A stretch of DNA of 22,796 bases from Candidatus Omnitrophota bacterium. Its GTDB lineage: Bacteria > Omnitrophota > Gorgyraeia > Tantalellales > Tantalellaceae. Made by a program: the position numbers and the translations under genes. Where the stretch lies: NCBI GenBank assembly GCA_030631915.1, contig DAOVKF010000007.1, positions 1 through 22,796 of the forward strand. The letters run 5' to 3'. Of the stretch, positions 7,691 to 15,463 are shown piece after piece. How positions within the stretch are numbered: the first letter of the stretch is position 1; each line of letters opens with the position of its first letter. The notes below the pieces were generated by a model, which worked only from the letters and a program-made list of their open reading frames with translations, was not told the DNA's origin and ran no database searches.

Positions 7691-8920
7691 ATGATCAAGA
7701 AGATATCGGCGGTTTTGCTGATCGCCGTTTACGCGTTATCATGCGCTGGCTGCTGCGCCCCGGTTAAAAAGGACAGGCTGGTCATGTGGCTGGTCGGTTC
7801 CGAAGCTCAGGCCAGGACCATAATGGAGTTAAGCGAAGGATTCAGGGAAGAAACCGGTGTCAGTGTCGAATGCCAGGCGATCTCCTGGGGAAACGCTCAC
7901 AGCAAGTACCTTACATCGATCGCCGGCGAGGTCACGCCGGATATAGGCACGATGGGTTTGACATGGGGGATGGAATTCGGCGAATTGGGCGCCCTGCTGG
8001 ACTTGAGGGCGGAATTCCCCGGGGGTGTCGCTGAACTGGAAGAGAAGACTTTTCCAGGCATAGCGGAATCCACGAAACTCGGGGACAAGGTATTCGGGAT
8101 ACCCCTGGACATGTCGATACATGTAATGTACTACCGGACGGATATTATCCCGGATCCCCCCGCGACATGGGAAGAATTGGAGGCTACGCTGCTGGACCTG
8201 AAAGCGCGGGATAAAGGAATGGTGCTGGACTGGGGCTCGCTGCAGTGGATAGGCTTTGCGCCTTTTCTGTGGCAGGCGGGCGGGGACTTTTTCAATAAAG
8301 AATATACCGAAGTCACGCTTGACAGCCCCGAGGCGGCCCGGGCGCTGGATTTCCTCGCCCTGTTATACAAAAGCGGGGTGCCGAAGACCGCTGTCCCTCT
8401 TGAACAGGGAATGCGCACGGGAGATTATCCGCTGGCTATATCCGGTAACTGGAAGATAATCAGTCTGACCCTGGGCGCACCGGAGATAAAAGACAAGTGG
8501 GGCATAGCCATGCTTCCTGCGGGTCCCTCGGGCCGGCGGACCGCGTTTATCGGAGGCAGAATAATGGGGGTTTTTGCGAGATCTTCCATGAAAGAGAAGG
8601 CGTTCGAGTTCATCAAGTTCCTTTCCCGGCCGGAGATCCAGGTCAGACTGTATGAAGCTTCTCTCGAAACAGAGGATTCTTACCTGCCGCCGAACATGGA
8701 TACATGGAAAAAATTGACCATGGGCAGAAAGTTCAAAAAGGTCCTTGAAGAACAGGCAAGAGACGCCAAGGGACCGCCCCCGGTCCTGGGCTGGGATGCC
8801 GGCACAAGATTCGTGAATCACGCCGTACAGATGGTAGTGTTAAAAAACGCGGACGCTGGGACAGAACTCGGGAAGGCGGCCGCGGAAATGCGGAAAAAAC
8901 TGAAAAAAGCCGGAAAATAG
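7691..8920 (+). CDS. Sugar ABC transporter solute-binding lipoprotein (family 1)
   Basis: A 409-aa extracytoplasmic binding protein. The signal peptide ends in a Cys-rich lipobox (LSCAGCC). The mature protein shows the family 1 pattern: an N-terminal strand 'LVMWLVGSEAQARTIMEL', the ligand-lobe segment 'GIPLDMSIHVMYYRTDI', 'PPATWEELEATL', and 'FIKFLSRPEIQVRLYEAS' near the end. AAGGAGG lies 10 nt before the ATG. It captures the oligosaccharide for the two permeases encoded at 216-2036; its position far from them, after the regulator, is unusual. Mannooligosaccharide specificity follows from context only. Confidence 0.88.
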   Translation: MIKKISAVLLIAVYALSCAGCCAPVKKDRLVMWLVGSEAQARTIMELSEGFREETGVSVECQAISWGNAHSKYLTSIAGEVTPDIGTMGLTWGMEFGELGALLDLRAEFPGGVAELEEKTFPGIAESTKLGDKVFGIPLDMSIHVMYYRTDIIPDPPATWEELEATLLDLKARDKGMVLDWGSLQWIGFAPFLWQAGGDFFNKEYTEVTLDSPEAARALDFLALLYKSGVPKTAVPLEQGMRTGDYPLAISGNWKIISLTLGAPEIKDKWGIAMLPAGPSGRRTAFIGGRIMGVFARSSMKEKAFEFIKFLSRPEIQVRLYEASLETEDSYLPPNMDTWKKLTMGRKFKKVLEEQARDAKGPPPVLGWDAGTRFVNHAVQMVVLKNADAGTELGKAAAEMRKKLKKAGK

Positions 8921-8989
8921 GAGCAAGGCGCGGGGTTCACCAGGGGGCCGGGAACCTGAAACAGCTCATAGACAGGTGGTGATAAGGCG

Positions 8990-9913
8990 ATGGCGAATGA
9001 AACGGTCTTCAAGCGTTATGAACATAACCCCATTATAACGGCTGAAGCGGTGCCGCGCGCGAACAGTATACACAACAGCGCCGTTCTTCCCTTTGAGGAC
9101 GGGTATGTCGGCATATTCCGTGTTGATGAAATAGACCTGAGTTTTACGATGCATGTGGGAAAGAGCAGGGACGGTATTGACTGGCGGATCGACGCCGAGC
9201 CGTTAAAGATGGAGAGCGATGATCCGGAGATCGGGATAGAGGCCCGCACCTATGACCCCAGGCTCACAAAAATAGAAGATACCTATTATTTTACCTGGTG
9301 TATAGATTCTCCGCAGGGTCCCTGCATAGGGTTGGCCGTTACTAAAGACTTCAAGACATTCAGCCAGATGGAAAATCCTCTGCCCCCGTCCAACAGGAAC
9401 TGTGTCCTGTTCCCCCGCAGGATCAATGGTAAATACGCCATACTTCACCGCCCCAGTGACAGAGGGCATACCCCCTTTGGGGATATATTCTATTCAACCA
9501 GCCCGGATCTTGTTCACTGGGGGTGCCATAGGTCTGTGTTCGGCACTGTTAACGGCGGTTGGCAGTCCACTAAGATAGGCCCCGGACCGGCTCCGGTAGA
9601 GACGGAAGACGGTTGGCTGCTTATTTACCACGGGGTATGGACAAGCTGCAACGGTTATCTCTATTACGCGGGCGGCGCTTTACTTGACCTGGATAAACCG
9701 TGGAAGGTGCTCTACCGGACACGCGATTATCTGCTGGCCCCCACGGAACTTTATGAGCGTGTGGGGGACGTGCCCAATGTTATCTTTCCAAGCTCGGCGG
9801 TCGTCAGGGACGGGAGGCTTCGCCTTTATTACGGCTGCGCGGATACCTGTATTTCCATAGCGGAAGCTAAACTTGCCGATATCGTTGATTTCGTGAAAAA
9901 ACACAGCTTCTGA
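8990..9913 (+). CDS. GH130-type beta-mannoside phosphorylase
   Basis: A 307-aa cytoplasmic enzyme with a five-bladed beta-propeller pattern. The motif 'EARTYDPRLTKIEDTYYFTW' contains the conserved GH130 acid (D89). Other family blocks are 'GPGPAPVETEDGWLLIYHGV', 'GGALLDLDKPWKVLYRT' and the C-terminal 'LRLYYGCADTCISIAEA'. GH130 enzymes phosphorolyse beta-1,4-mannosides to mannose 1-phosphate, which closes the pathway begun by the GH113 mannanases and the ABC importer. There is no signal peptide. The ribosome site is weak. The stop abuts the stop of the convergent gene with no spacer. Subfamily (mannosyl-glucose or mannooligosaccharide) is not decided. Confidence 0.85.
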   Translation: MANETVFKRYEHNPIITAEAVPRANSIHNSAVLPFEDGYVGIFRVDEIDLSFTMHVGKSRDGIDWRIDAEPLKMESDDPEIGIEARTYDPRLTKIEDTYYFTWCIDSPQGPCIGLAVTKDFKTFSQMENPLPPSNRNCVLFPRRINGKYAILHRPSDRGHTPFGDIFYSTSPDLVHWGCHRSVFGTVNGGWQSTKIGPGPAPVETEDGWLLIYHGVWTSCNGYLYYAGGALLDLDKPWKVLYRTRDYLLAPTELYERVGDVPNVIFPSSAVVRDGRLRLYYGCADTCISIAEAKLADIVDFVKKHSF

Positions 9914-10858
9914 TCAGAATAGCAGCTGGACCTTGAAGATGAACTCGTGAGCTGCGCTGATCCGGTCGTCGCTGTTGGGCCATGTGGGGTCTCTCTGGAT
10001 GTCAGGATCCCCTCTGCCGGCAAAGGTCTGGCCGTATTGCAGCTCGAGGTTCAGGCTGAAAGTTTCCTCTGAAGGCGGAGCAGTGGTGCCCTTCCTGACG
10101 CTGCTGAAGCCTCTTCCCATCAGGCTGAAAATGGGCCCTGCGCGCCATGTATAGGTATCCTTGATCCGTCCCGTTCCCGGGAGCGATATGGAACAGTCTA
10201 TTTCGCCCTTAAGCATCAGCCAGTCAACGGGTGAAAACCCGGCTTCAGCGAATACCGGGATCGTATCGGCCCAGTCACTGTCTCCGATCCACCTTTTTGA
10301 CATGAGCTTGTACCCGCTCTCGGCTGAGACGTAACAAAAGCGTTCGAGAACATCGAAAGAGGAACTTAATATACCGCGGACCTCCACGGCGTTACCATAT
10401 CCGCTCAGAGCGGGTTCCTTGTTCCTGTCAGTATACGGGTAGATGAACCCTTTGACCTGCACGGCGGCAACAACGGGTTTCTTTTTAAAGAACTGGTATT
10501 TTCCGCCGAAAGTGAGCTCCTTAAAGCCTTCATGTTTTAGTTCCTGGTTCGCGCCATGGAGGATATAATCGTCTTTCCATGTGCTCCAGGTATAGGGTAT
10601 GCCGAGCAAAAGGCTGAGATCATCGGTCACGCCGTATTCGACCTTGCCTTCGACATCCCAGATCTCGGAAAACGCGCCGTTATTCCAGCGGCTTTTATTG
10701 CCGTCCGGGTCGAAACATTCGTTCGCATACGTATACCTGGAGAATATTTCGATCCAGGTCCTGCCCTGTTCAAGCGTCCAGGCGCCGGCATGGGAAAGCG
10801 CGGGGCGCGCCGCCAGGACCAACAGGCCGACCAACAGCAAAACTATGACCTTTCTCAT
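9914..10858 (-). CDS. Outer-membrane beta-barrel protein, unknown function
   Basis: A 314-aa protein with a signal peptide (hydrophobic core 5-17, likely cleavage after SHA or HAG). The rest alternates polar and hydrophobic residues in strand-like stretches ('VEYGVTDDLSLLLGIPYTW', 'ELTFGGKYQFF', 'FSLNLELQYGQTF') and ends in Phe after 'EFIFKVQLL', the usual signature for outer-membrane insertion. AAGGAGC precedes the ATG. Being convergent with GH130, it is not part of the mannan operon. It may be a porin-like or transporter-like barrel, but no family is recognised with confidence. Confidence 0.7.
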   Translation of the reverse strand: MRKVIVLLLVGLLVLAARPALSHAGAWTLEQGRTWIEIFSRYTYANECFDPDGNKSRWNNGAFSEIWDVEGKVEYGVTDDLSLLLGIPYTWSTWKDDYILHGANQELKHEGFKELTFGGKYQFFKKKPVVAAVQVKGFIYPYTDRNKEPALSGYGNAVEVRGILSSSFDVLERFCYVSAESGYKLMSKRWIGDSDWADTIPVFAEAGFSPVDWLMLKGEIDCSISLPGTGRIKDTYTWRAGPIFSLMGRGFSSVRKGTTAPPSEETFSLNLELQYGQTFAGRGDPDIQRDPTWPNSDDRISAAHEFIFKVQLLF

Positions 10859-10938
10859 TTTCTGCTCCTTCCTTGGTATCCTGAAAGAATTCGGTATAAA
10901 TATAAAAAACGCTTATTTGCGAAAGGTAGAATGAATCC

Positions 10939-11196
10939 TCAGCGGTTTAAGCTGAATAATGCGCAGAACCAGGCCATAAGACTGGTCTCTTTTTTCTGTT
11001 CCTCAAGGAGGATCTCGATGTCGTCCTGGGCAAGCATGCCCTTTTCGCTGAGTATGGCTCCGATCTTTTTATGTAAATTATGTTTTTCAAGATAGTCTTT
11101 CTGGGCCTTGAGAGCTTCACGCAGGTCTTTTTGCGAAACAAGCCCTTTCTTTACAGCGATCTCACCGAACTGCTTTGATTTTTTTCTTCTGAACAT
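10939..11196 (-). CDS. Small GspE/MshE N-terminal-like protein
   Basis: An 85-aa protein. Residues 5-70 ('FGEIAVKKGLVSQKDLREAL' and 'KIGAILSEKGMLAQDDIEILL') show two repeats of the helical pattern 'GE(I/L)...KGLxxxxxLxxAL' found in the N-terminal domain of type II secretion and pilus ATPases (MshEN / T2SSE_N). Here it stands alone, without an ATPase domain, and ends in a short hydrophobic stretch 'MAWFCALFSLN'. The ATG at 11196 is preferred over a TTG at 11241. A consensus promoter lies upstream on the same strand. Such stand-alone domains may bind cyclic nucleotides or signal; the function is unknown. Confidence 0.65.
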   Translation of the reverse strand: MFRRKKSKQFGEIAVKKGLVSQKDLREALKAQKDYLEKHNLHKKIGAILSEKGMLAQDDIEILLEEQKKETSLMAWFCALFSLNR

Positions 11197-11277
11197 AGCC
11201 GACTTTTCACTTTCGGTCTTTATATGGATAGCCCTGCACAATAACGTTTAATACCGGAAAAAATAACACTTTGAAAA

Positions 11278-11306
11278 AGTATATCCTGTTTTTGGAGCTA
11301 TGTCAA
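11278..11306 (-). promoter_or_regulatory. Promoter of the small GspE-N-like gene
   Basis: On the minus strand, TTGACA (11301-11306) lies 17 bp from TATACT (11278-11283). This is a near-perfect sigma70 promoter reading toward the gene at 10939-11196, and it may also feed the outer-membrane protein gene beyond. Confidence 0.75.
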
Positions 11307-11331
11307 GGCGAGACTACTTTTAAATAACGTA

Positions 11332-11360
11332 TTGACTTTATCATTTTGCTCGTATACTAT
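11332..11360 (+). promoter_or_regulatory. Promoter of the glycosyltransferase operon
   Basis: TTGACT (11332-11337) is followed by TATACT (11353-11358, 15-bp spacer) or the overlapping TACTAT (11355-11360, 17-bp spacer). It reads toward the operon starting at 11384, back to back with the minus-strand promoter at 11278-11306. Confidence 0.65.
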
Positions 11361-11383
11361 ATGACTGCGAAAACGGAGAAAGA

Positions 11384-11575
11384 ATGGATCAGGTAAAGAC
11401 GGCTTTACTGCTTATAATACTGACGGTTATGCTTATCTGTATAGGGTACGTTACAGGCGGTCCCACAGGCGCGGTGATCGCGTTCTTTGCGGCTTTGTCC
11501 CTTATCCACCTGGCTGTCATCCCGCGTCATGCGCCCCTTGAGGAAATGGTAAAAAGGCTCAGGAGCATGGCATGA
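11384..11575 (+). CDS. Small membrane protein, apparent N-terminal remnant of HtpX
   Basis: A 63-aa protein with two membrane segments (about 6-24 and 28-46). The pattern 'KTALLLIILTVMLICIGYV' followed by 'GGPTGAVIAFFAAL' matches the N-terminus of the HtpX membrane metalloprotease. The tail 'APLEEMVKRLRSMA' resembles the HtpX segment 'APxLYxxVxxL', but the stretch between and the whole protease domain (HExxH) are missing. It looks like an internally deleted, truncated htpX. Its stop overlaps the next start (ATGA at 11572-11575), so it is translated as a leader coupled to the glycosyltransferase. It could be decay or a retained small protein. Confidence 0.6.
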   Translation: MDQVKTALLLIILTVMLICIGYVTGGPTGAVIAFFAALSLIHLAVIPRHAPLEEMVKRLRSMA

Positions 11576-13200
11576 TGCTTACCTGCCGGCATATGGCCAT
11601 ATTGTTCGCTGTGAGCATGTTTTTGTTCCTCGCCGGCCTGGGGGACATGGCCCTGACAGATCCTGATGAGACTTTTTATGCCCAGACAGCCGGGGAGATG
11701 TCGGAGTCCAATGAATGGCTGACACCGATAATATTCGGAGAACCTCAATTCGAGAAACCCGTGTTATATTACTGGCTGGTCCTGGCAAGCTATAAGGTTT
11801 TCGGTGTCAGCGAATTCGCGGCAAGGTTCCCTTCGGTCGTGTTCGGCTTCGCGGGCGTCGTGGGCATCTATCTGCTGGGCCGTGTCATGTTTTCGCCGTT
11901 ATGCGGCCTGTTGTCAGGATTGATAATGGCCACCAGCGCGGAATATATCGTTCTGGCCAGGGCCTGTGTTACCGACATGGTCCTTACCGTGTTCATCCTG
12001 TTCTGCCTTTTGTTCTTTGTTCTGGCATGGACGCGGGGGAAAAGAGCGTACTATTTACTGGCTTCCGTTATGGCCGGTCTCGCGGTGCTCACAAAAGGCC
12101 CTGTGGGGTTATTTATCCCGGCCGTTGTCGCGGGGCTTTATATAAGCACGGGCGGGAGATGGAAAGAGATGAGACGCGTCCCCGTGCTATGGAGCATGCT
12201 CGTTTTTCTGGCAGTATGCTTGCCGTGGTATGTTATGATGACAAAGATCCACGGGAACGCGTTTATTGGCGAGTTTTTCGGGTTTCAGAATATTACAAGA
12301 TTCTTAAAACCGGAACACAGGATCGGTTCATCGCCGTTCTTTTATATCCCGGTCATAACAGGCGGGTTTTTTCCGTGGATCGCTTTCCTGCCGTACGGCG
12401 CCTGGGTTTTGTGCAAATGGTACGAGTGCGTCTCTCCCGTGGCTTCGCATAAGCTTTTTCTCGCGCTCTGGTTCCTGACCGTGTTCATTTTTTTCTCGAT
12501 CTCCAGGACAAAACTGGTCACCTATATTTTTCCTCTTTTTCCGGTCATGGCGGTCGTTACCGGCAGGTTCTGGGAGAGGATCGTCCGCGGCGCGGATAAA
12601 TACCGCGGGATGAAAATTTTTATCAGGGGCGCATATTACGTTTTTCTCTTTTCAACTCTGGCGGGGCTGTTCGCGGTCTATTTTGTCGTAAAGTCCAGGT
12701 ATGTTCAGGCAGTGAAACCGCTGTTATTATGCGAAGCGGTTTTCGTGACCGGCCTTTTTCTGTCGTTTATTTTTTTCCTTAAAAGGAGGATGTATCCCGT
12801 CTTTTTTTCGATAGTCCTGGCTGTCGTGTTTCTGTCCGTGCCGCTGGTCCGCCTGGTATTGCCGGTTATTGAGGTGCGCGAATCCAGCAGGGTGCTGGCT
12901 TCCAGGCTCAAGGAGCTGGCGGGGCCGGGGGATCCCGTGGGGGCAGAGGACGATCACCGGTGGGGGGTCGCCTTTTATTCCGGCAGGGTCGATATAGAGG
13001 ACATCCATCCTTATCCCGATCTGATCGATTTTATCCGCCGAAGACAAAGGGTATGGGGCATAGTCCAGGAAAAACACTTTGATCAGGTCAAAAAGGATAA
13101 GGCCGATCTTTATCTGGAACCTGTTTTCAGCTCCGGAAAATACGTGCTTTTCACCAATAAACCTTACAGTAATGAATATTCTGTCGAAAGAGAAGACTAA
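11572..13200 (+). CDS. ArnT/PMT-like glycosyltransferase (GT83/GT39 type)
   Basis: A 542-aa integral membrane enzyme. It opens with a membrane helix and then 'TDPDETFYAQTAGEM', the conserved acidic pair (D32, E33) in the first periplasmic loop of ArnT and protein mannosyltransferases. 'FEKPVLYYWL' and about 10-12 hydrophobic segments follow, then a soluble C-terminal domain from about 440. These enzymes move a sugar from undecaprenyl phosphate to lipid A or another acceptor on the periplasmic face. AGGAG sits 7 nt before the ATG, and the start overlaps the previous stop. The adjacent GT2 and YdjC genes would make and trim the lipid-linked sugar donor. Confidence 0.85.
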   Translation: MMLTCRHMAILFAVSMFLFLAGLGDMALTDPDETFYAQTAGEMSESNEWLTPIIFGEPQFEKPVLYYWLVLASYKVFGVSEFAARFPSVVFGFAGVVGIYLLGRVMFSPLCGLLSGLIMATSAEYIVLARACVTDMVLTVFILFCLLFFVLAWTRGKRAYYLLASVMAGLAVLTKGPVGLFIPAVVAGLYISTGGRWKEMRRVPVLWSMLVFLAVCLPWYVMMTKIHGNAFIGEFFGFQNITRFLKPEHRIGSSPFFYIPVITGGFFPWIAFLPYGAWVLCKWYECVSPVASHKLFLALWFLTVFIFFSISRTKLVTYIFPLFPVMAVVTGRFWERIVRGADKYRGMKIFIRGAYYVFLFSTLAGLFAVYFVVKSRYVQAVKPLLLCEAVFVTGLFLSFIFFLKRRMYPVFFSIVLAVVFLSVPLVRLVLPVIEVRESSRVLASRLKELAGPGDPVGAEDDHRWGVAFYSGRVDIEDIHPYPDLIDFIRRRQRVWGIVQEKHFDQVKKDKADLYLEPVFSSGKYVLFTNKPYSNEYSVERED

Positions 13201-13924
13201 CGAAAAACCTGCCCGCGGGAGACACAGGGACGTCCCTTTGAGCATATCATTCGTAATGCCCATGTTCAACGAAAAGGCCGGCATCGGGCGCACTGTCAAA
13301 GAGATAAAATCCCTGGCCGGCGAACTTACGCATGATTATGAGATAGTCATTGTGGATGACGCTTCCACCGACGGCTGCGGCGACATTGTGGACGGGCTTG
13401 CGGAGCGCGATGACACCATAAAGTTCTTCCGCCTGAAGAGCAACACTAAATTCGGCGGAGCTTTTGCGGAATGTTTCCGGCGCGCGTCCAGGGACGTGAT
13501 AGTGTACATGGACTCGGATATGCCCGTAAGCATCGAGGACGTCAGAGCGTCCTTTGCTCTCATCCACGAGGCTGATATAGTCACCGGGTTCAGCACGGTG
13601 AAAAAAGGGGACACGGTAAAGAGGAAATTCATTTCCGGCGTATATAATCTGATGGTTCAATCCCTGTTCCATCTTGGCATAAAGGACATAAACTCAGGAT
13701 ATAAGATAGTAAGAAAGGAACTTGTAAAAGATCTGAATTTCAGGTCACTCAGCCCCTTTATAGACGTGGAACTTTTCCTGCACGCAAGGAACAAAAACGC
13801 CAGAGTCGTGCAGTATCCGCTTATTTTCTGCCAGCGGCAGGGAGGAAAATCTCATATTACAGGGATCCCCATCATTCTGGCCACGTTCCGCGATATGATA
13901 AAACTGAAATTTACGGCGGGATGA
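13172..13924 (+). CDS. GT2 family glycosyltransferase (polyprenyl-phosphate sugar synthase type)
   Basis: About 250 aa. It has a GT-A fold pattern: 'SFVMPMFNEKAGI', the nucleotide-binding 'VDDAS' (D62, D63), the metal-binding 'DSD' (D114-D116) and 'QRQGGKSHI' near the end. This matches dolichol/undecaprenyl-phosphate sugar synthases of the DPM1/ArnC/FlmF kind. It lacks the C-terminal membrane helices of ArnC. The ATG at 13172 overlaps the upstream gene by 29 nt; a start at 13079 would overlap by far more and add an unrelated leader. The end overlaps the next gene by 4 nt (ATGA). It likely loads a sugar onto undecaprenyl phosphate for the ArnT-like enzyme. Confidence 0.85.
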   Translation: MNILSKEKTNEKPARGRHRDVPLSISFVMPMFNEKAGIGRTVKEIKSLAGELTHDYEIVIVDDASTDGCGDIVDGLAERDDTIKFFRLKSNTKFGGAFAECFRRASRDVIVYMDSDMPVSIEDVRASFALIHEADIVTGFSTVKKGDTVKRKFISGVYNLMVQSLFHLGIKDINSGYKIVRKELVKDLNFRSLSPFIDVELFLHARNKNARVVQYPLIFCQRQGGKSHITGIPIILATFRDMIKLKFTAG

Positions 13925-14778
13925 TGAAGTCATTGATCATAAATGCCGATGACTGCGGGCTCTCAGAGGAGATAAATCAGGCTGTAGAGATATGTTACAG
14001 GGCTGGAAGTATCACCGGGGTAAGTATCATGTCACCGGGCGCGTGTTTTCAGCCGGCCGCGCGCATGCTTAGAAATACAGGGAAAACCGATGTGGGCGTT
14101 CATCTGACCTTAACCGGGAACCTGCCGCCCTGCGCAGAGGATAGAGCAGGGGTCGGCACGCTTCTTGGCAGGAACGGCAAATTCCTGCCGGATTACAAAA
14201 GTTTCGGATCAAGGTATTTACTGCGAGGCATCAGGCAGGACCAGGTTTATCGGGAATTGAAGGCGCAGATAGAGCAAATACTGGAGCAGGGCCTTTCAAT
14301 AACCCATCTTGACAGTCACGAACATGTCCACGTGTTCCCCGGGGTCTTTAAAGTCACGTTAAAGCTGGCAGAGGAGTTCAACATACCTTACATAAGGATA
14401 CCCCGGGAGAACCTGTCCGTGATCACGCGAAGTTTTTCAATAAAGGACCTTATGCGATACGCGGGCTTGAACGGGCTTGCCGCCTCCGCCGGGGCGCGGA
14501 TCTCCCGCTCGGGACGGAAATACAATAACGCCTTCTGGGGGCACTTCCATTCCGGCCGGATAGACGATGATATTTTGTGTTTCATCATGGAGAACCTGGG
14601 GCAGGGAGTAAATGAACTGGCCGTTCATCCCGCAGTGGCTTCCAGGGAATTTCTGGAAGAATTCCCCTGGCACAGGAACGCGCGGAAAGAGCTGGGAGCC
14701 CTCATGGACGGGAGATGGAAAACATGCCTTGACCCCGGAGATGTCCGGCTGGTTTCGCACAGGCAGGCCGCGGCCTGA
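13921..14778 (+). CDS. YdjC/ChbG-family deacetylase (NaxD/HpnK-like)
   Basis: A 285-aa carbohydrate deacetylase. Family motifs are 'NADDCGLSEEIN' (metal and catalytic Asp at 10-11), 'DVGVHLTL' (His61) and 'HLDSHEHVHVFP' (His133, 135, 137). Relatives remove N-acetyl groups from chitooligosaccharides (ChbG), hopanoid-linked sugars (HpnK) or undecaprenyl-phosphate GalNAc (NaxD of Francisella). Its 4-nt overlap with the GT2 gene and its place beside an ArnT-like gene favour the NaxD-like role: deacetylating a lipid-linked amino sugar before transfer to lipid A or another envelope acceptor. The sugar itself cannot be read from sequence. Confidence 0.85.
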   Translation: MMKSLIINADDCGLSEEINQAVEICYRAGSITGVSIMSPGACFQPAARMLRNTGKTDVGVHLTLTGNLPPCAEDRAGVGTLLGRNGKFLPDYKSFGSRYLLRGIRQDQVYRELKAQIEQILEQGLSITHLDSHEHVHVFPGVFKVTLKLAEEFNIPYIRIPRENLSVITRSFSIKDLMRYAGLNGLAASAGARISRSGRKYNNAFWGHFHSGRIDDDILCFIMENLGQGVNELAVHPAVASREFLEEFPWHRNARKELGALMDGRWKTCLDPGDVRLVSHRQAAA

Positions 14779-14811
14779 GCGCGCGCTTTCTGCCATAAGT
14801 CGATAGTAAAT

Positions 14812-14843
14812 AAAAAACCGCTGCTTTTAAGCAGCGGTTTTTT
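14812..14843. terminator. Bidirectional intrinsic terminator
   Basis: AAAAAACCGCTGC and GCAGCGGTTTTTT form a 13-bp stem around a TTTTAA loop (six bases), with A- and T-runs on both sides. It ends the glycosyltransferase operon on the + strand and the small membrane protein gene on the - strand. Confidence 0.9.
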
Positions 14844-14871
14844 GTTACCCGTTCTAAAAATGAACAGGGGA

Positions 14872-15090
14872 TCAATCTTTCGTTTTCAGGAATATTATTA
14901 CCGCGATAAGGAGCAGGCAGCTTGTTCCGGAAAGCATGCCGCACGCAGAGAACCCGTCCTTCAGAAAAACGCCCACAACAGGCAGTCTTGAAAAACCGAA
15001 AACGGTCTTTTCGCCTATGAATCTACCGATGACCGTATAGACGAATATCAATACACCCACTACCGCCAGGATATCGCCGAGTTTTCTCAT
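14872..15090 (-). CDS. Small hypothetical membrane protein
   Basis: A 72-aa protein with two hydrophobic segments (about 5-24 and 48-67) joined by a short loop with charged and Gly/Phe residues ('GRFIGEKTVFGFSRLP'). No family is recognised. The case for a real gene is good: a perfect AAGGAGG ribosome site just before the ATG, a consensus promoter upstream on the same strand (15139-15167) and a terminator just after the stop. It is a single-gene unit, not linked to neighbours by function. Confidence 0.65.
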   Translation of the reverse strand: MRKLGDILAVVGVLIFVYTVIGRFIGEKTVFGFSRLPVVGVFLKDGFSACGMLSGTSCLLLIAVIIFLKTKD

Positions 15091-15138
15091 GTTCCCTCCT
15101 TATGACAAAGTTTGATGATCCACCTGTGTTCATCCTGA

Positions 15139-15167
15139 AATATACCATGCGCGGGAGTCAAAGTCAA
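15139..15167 (-). promoter_or_regulatory. Promoter of the small membrane protein gene
   Basis: Minus-strand TTGACT (15162-15167) and TATATT (15139-15144) are separated by 17 bp. They lie about 50 bp before the ATG at 15090. Confidence 0.7.
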
Positions 15168-15323
15168 CACTTGCGGGGGGGCTCCCTGTACGGAGCATGG
15201 CAAACGACCTTATTACTGATTACCCGGGCAGGTATGGATCGTCGAAATTTTTTCAACGGTTTTTATGGTTCGACTCACTTCGTTCGCTCACCATGAACCT
15301 ACGAGTGGAGATTCATTTTTTTA

Positions 15324-15409
15324 TGGTGCGGGCGAAGGGATTTGAACCCCCAAGGAGTTGCCTCCATATGGACCTGAACCATACGCGTCTGCCGTTTCGC
15401 CACGCCCGC
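15324..15409 (-). tRNA. tRNA-Leu (anticodon CAG)
   Basis: An 86-nt tRNA on the minus strand. Acceptor stem GCGGGCG pairs with CGCCCGC, and CCA is encoded. The anticodon stem TATGG/CCATA closes the loop TTCAGGT, giving anticodon CAG, which reads CTG leucine codons. A long variable arm (GGAG...CTCC) marks it as a class II tRNA and supports leucine. The T loop reads TTCAAAT. A consensus promoter lies upstream at 15464-15492. Confidence 0.93.
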
Positions 15410-15463
15410 AGATAAACCGTTTTCAGGAGGATAATGACATCTTGACAAGTATAAGCAGATGGA

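Noticed and set aside
10556..11095. 179-codon + strand open frame over the outer-membrane protein and GspE-N-like genes
   Set aside because: It runs opposite to two genes with promoter, ribosome site or signal peptide evidence, and its protein has no recognisable features.
13079..13171. Longer start for the GT2 glycosyltransferase
   Set aside because: It would overlap the ArnT-like gene by over 120 nt and the added residues resemble no GT2 N-terminus.
15246..15302. GGTTC/GAACC inverted repeat downstream of tRNA-Leu as its terminator
   Set aside because: Only 5 bp pair, the long centre (CTCACTTCGTTCGCTCACC) does not fold on itself, and no proper U-run follows on the minus strand; it looks more like a dispersed low-complexity element.
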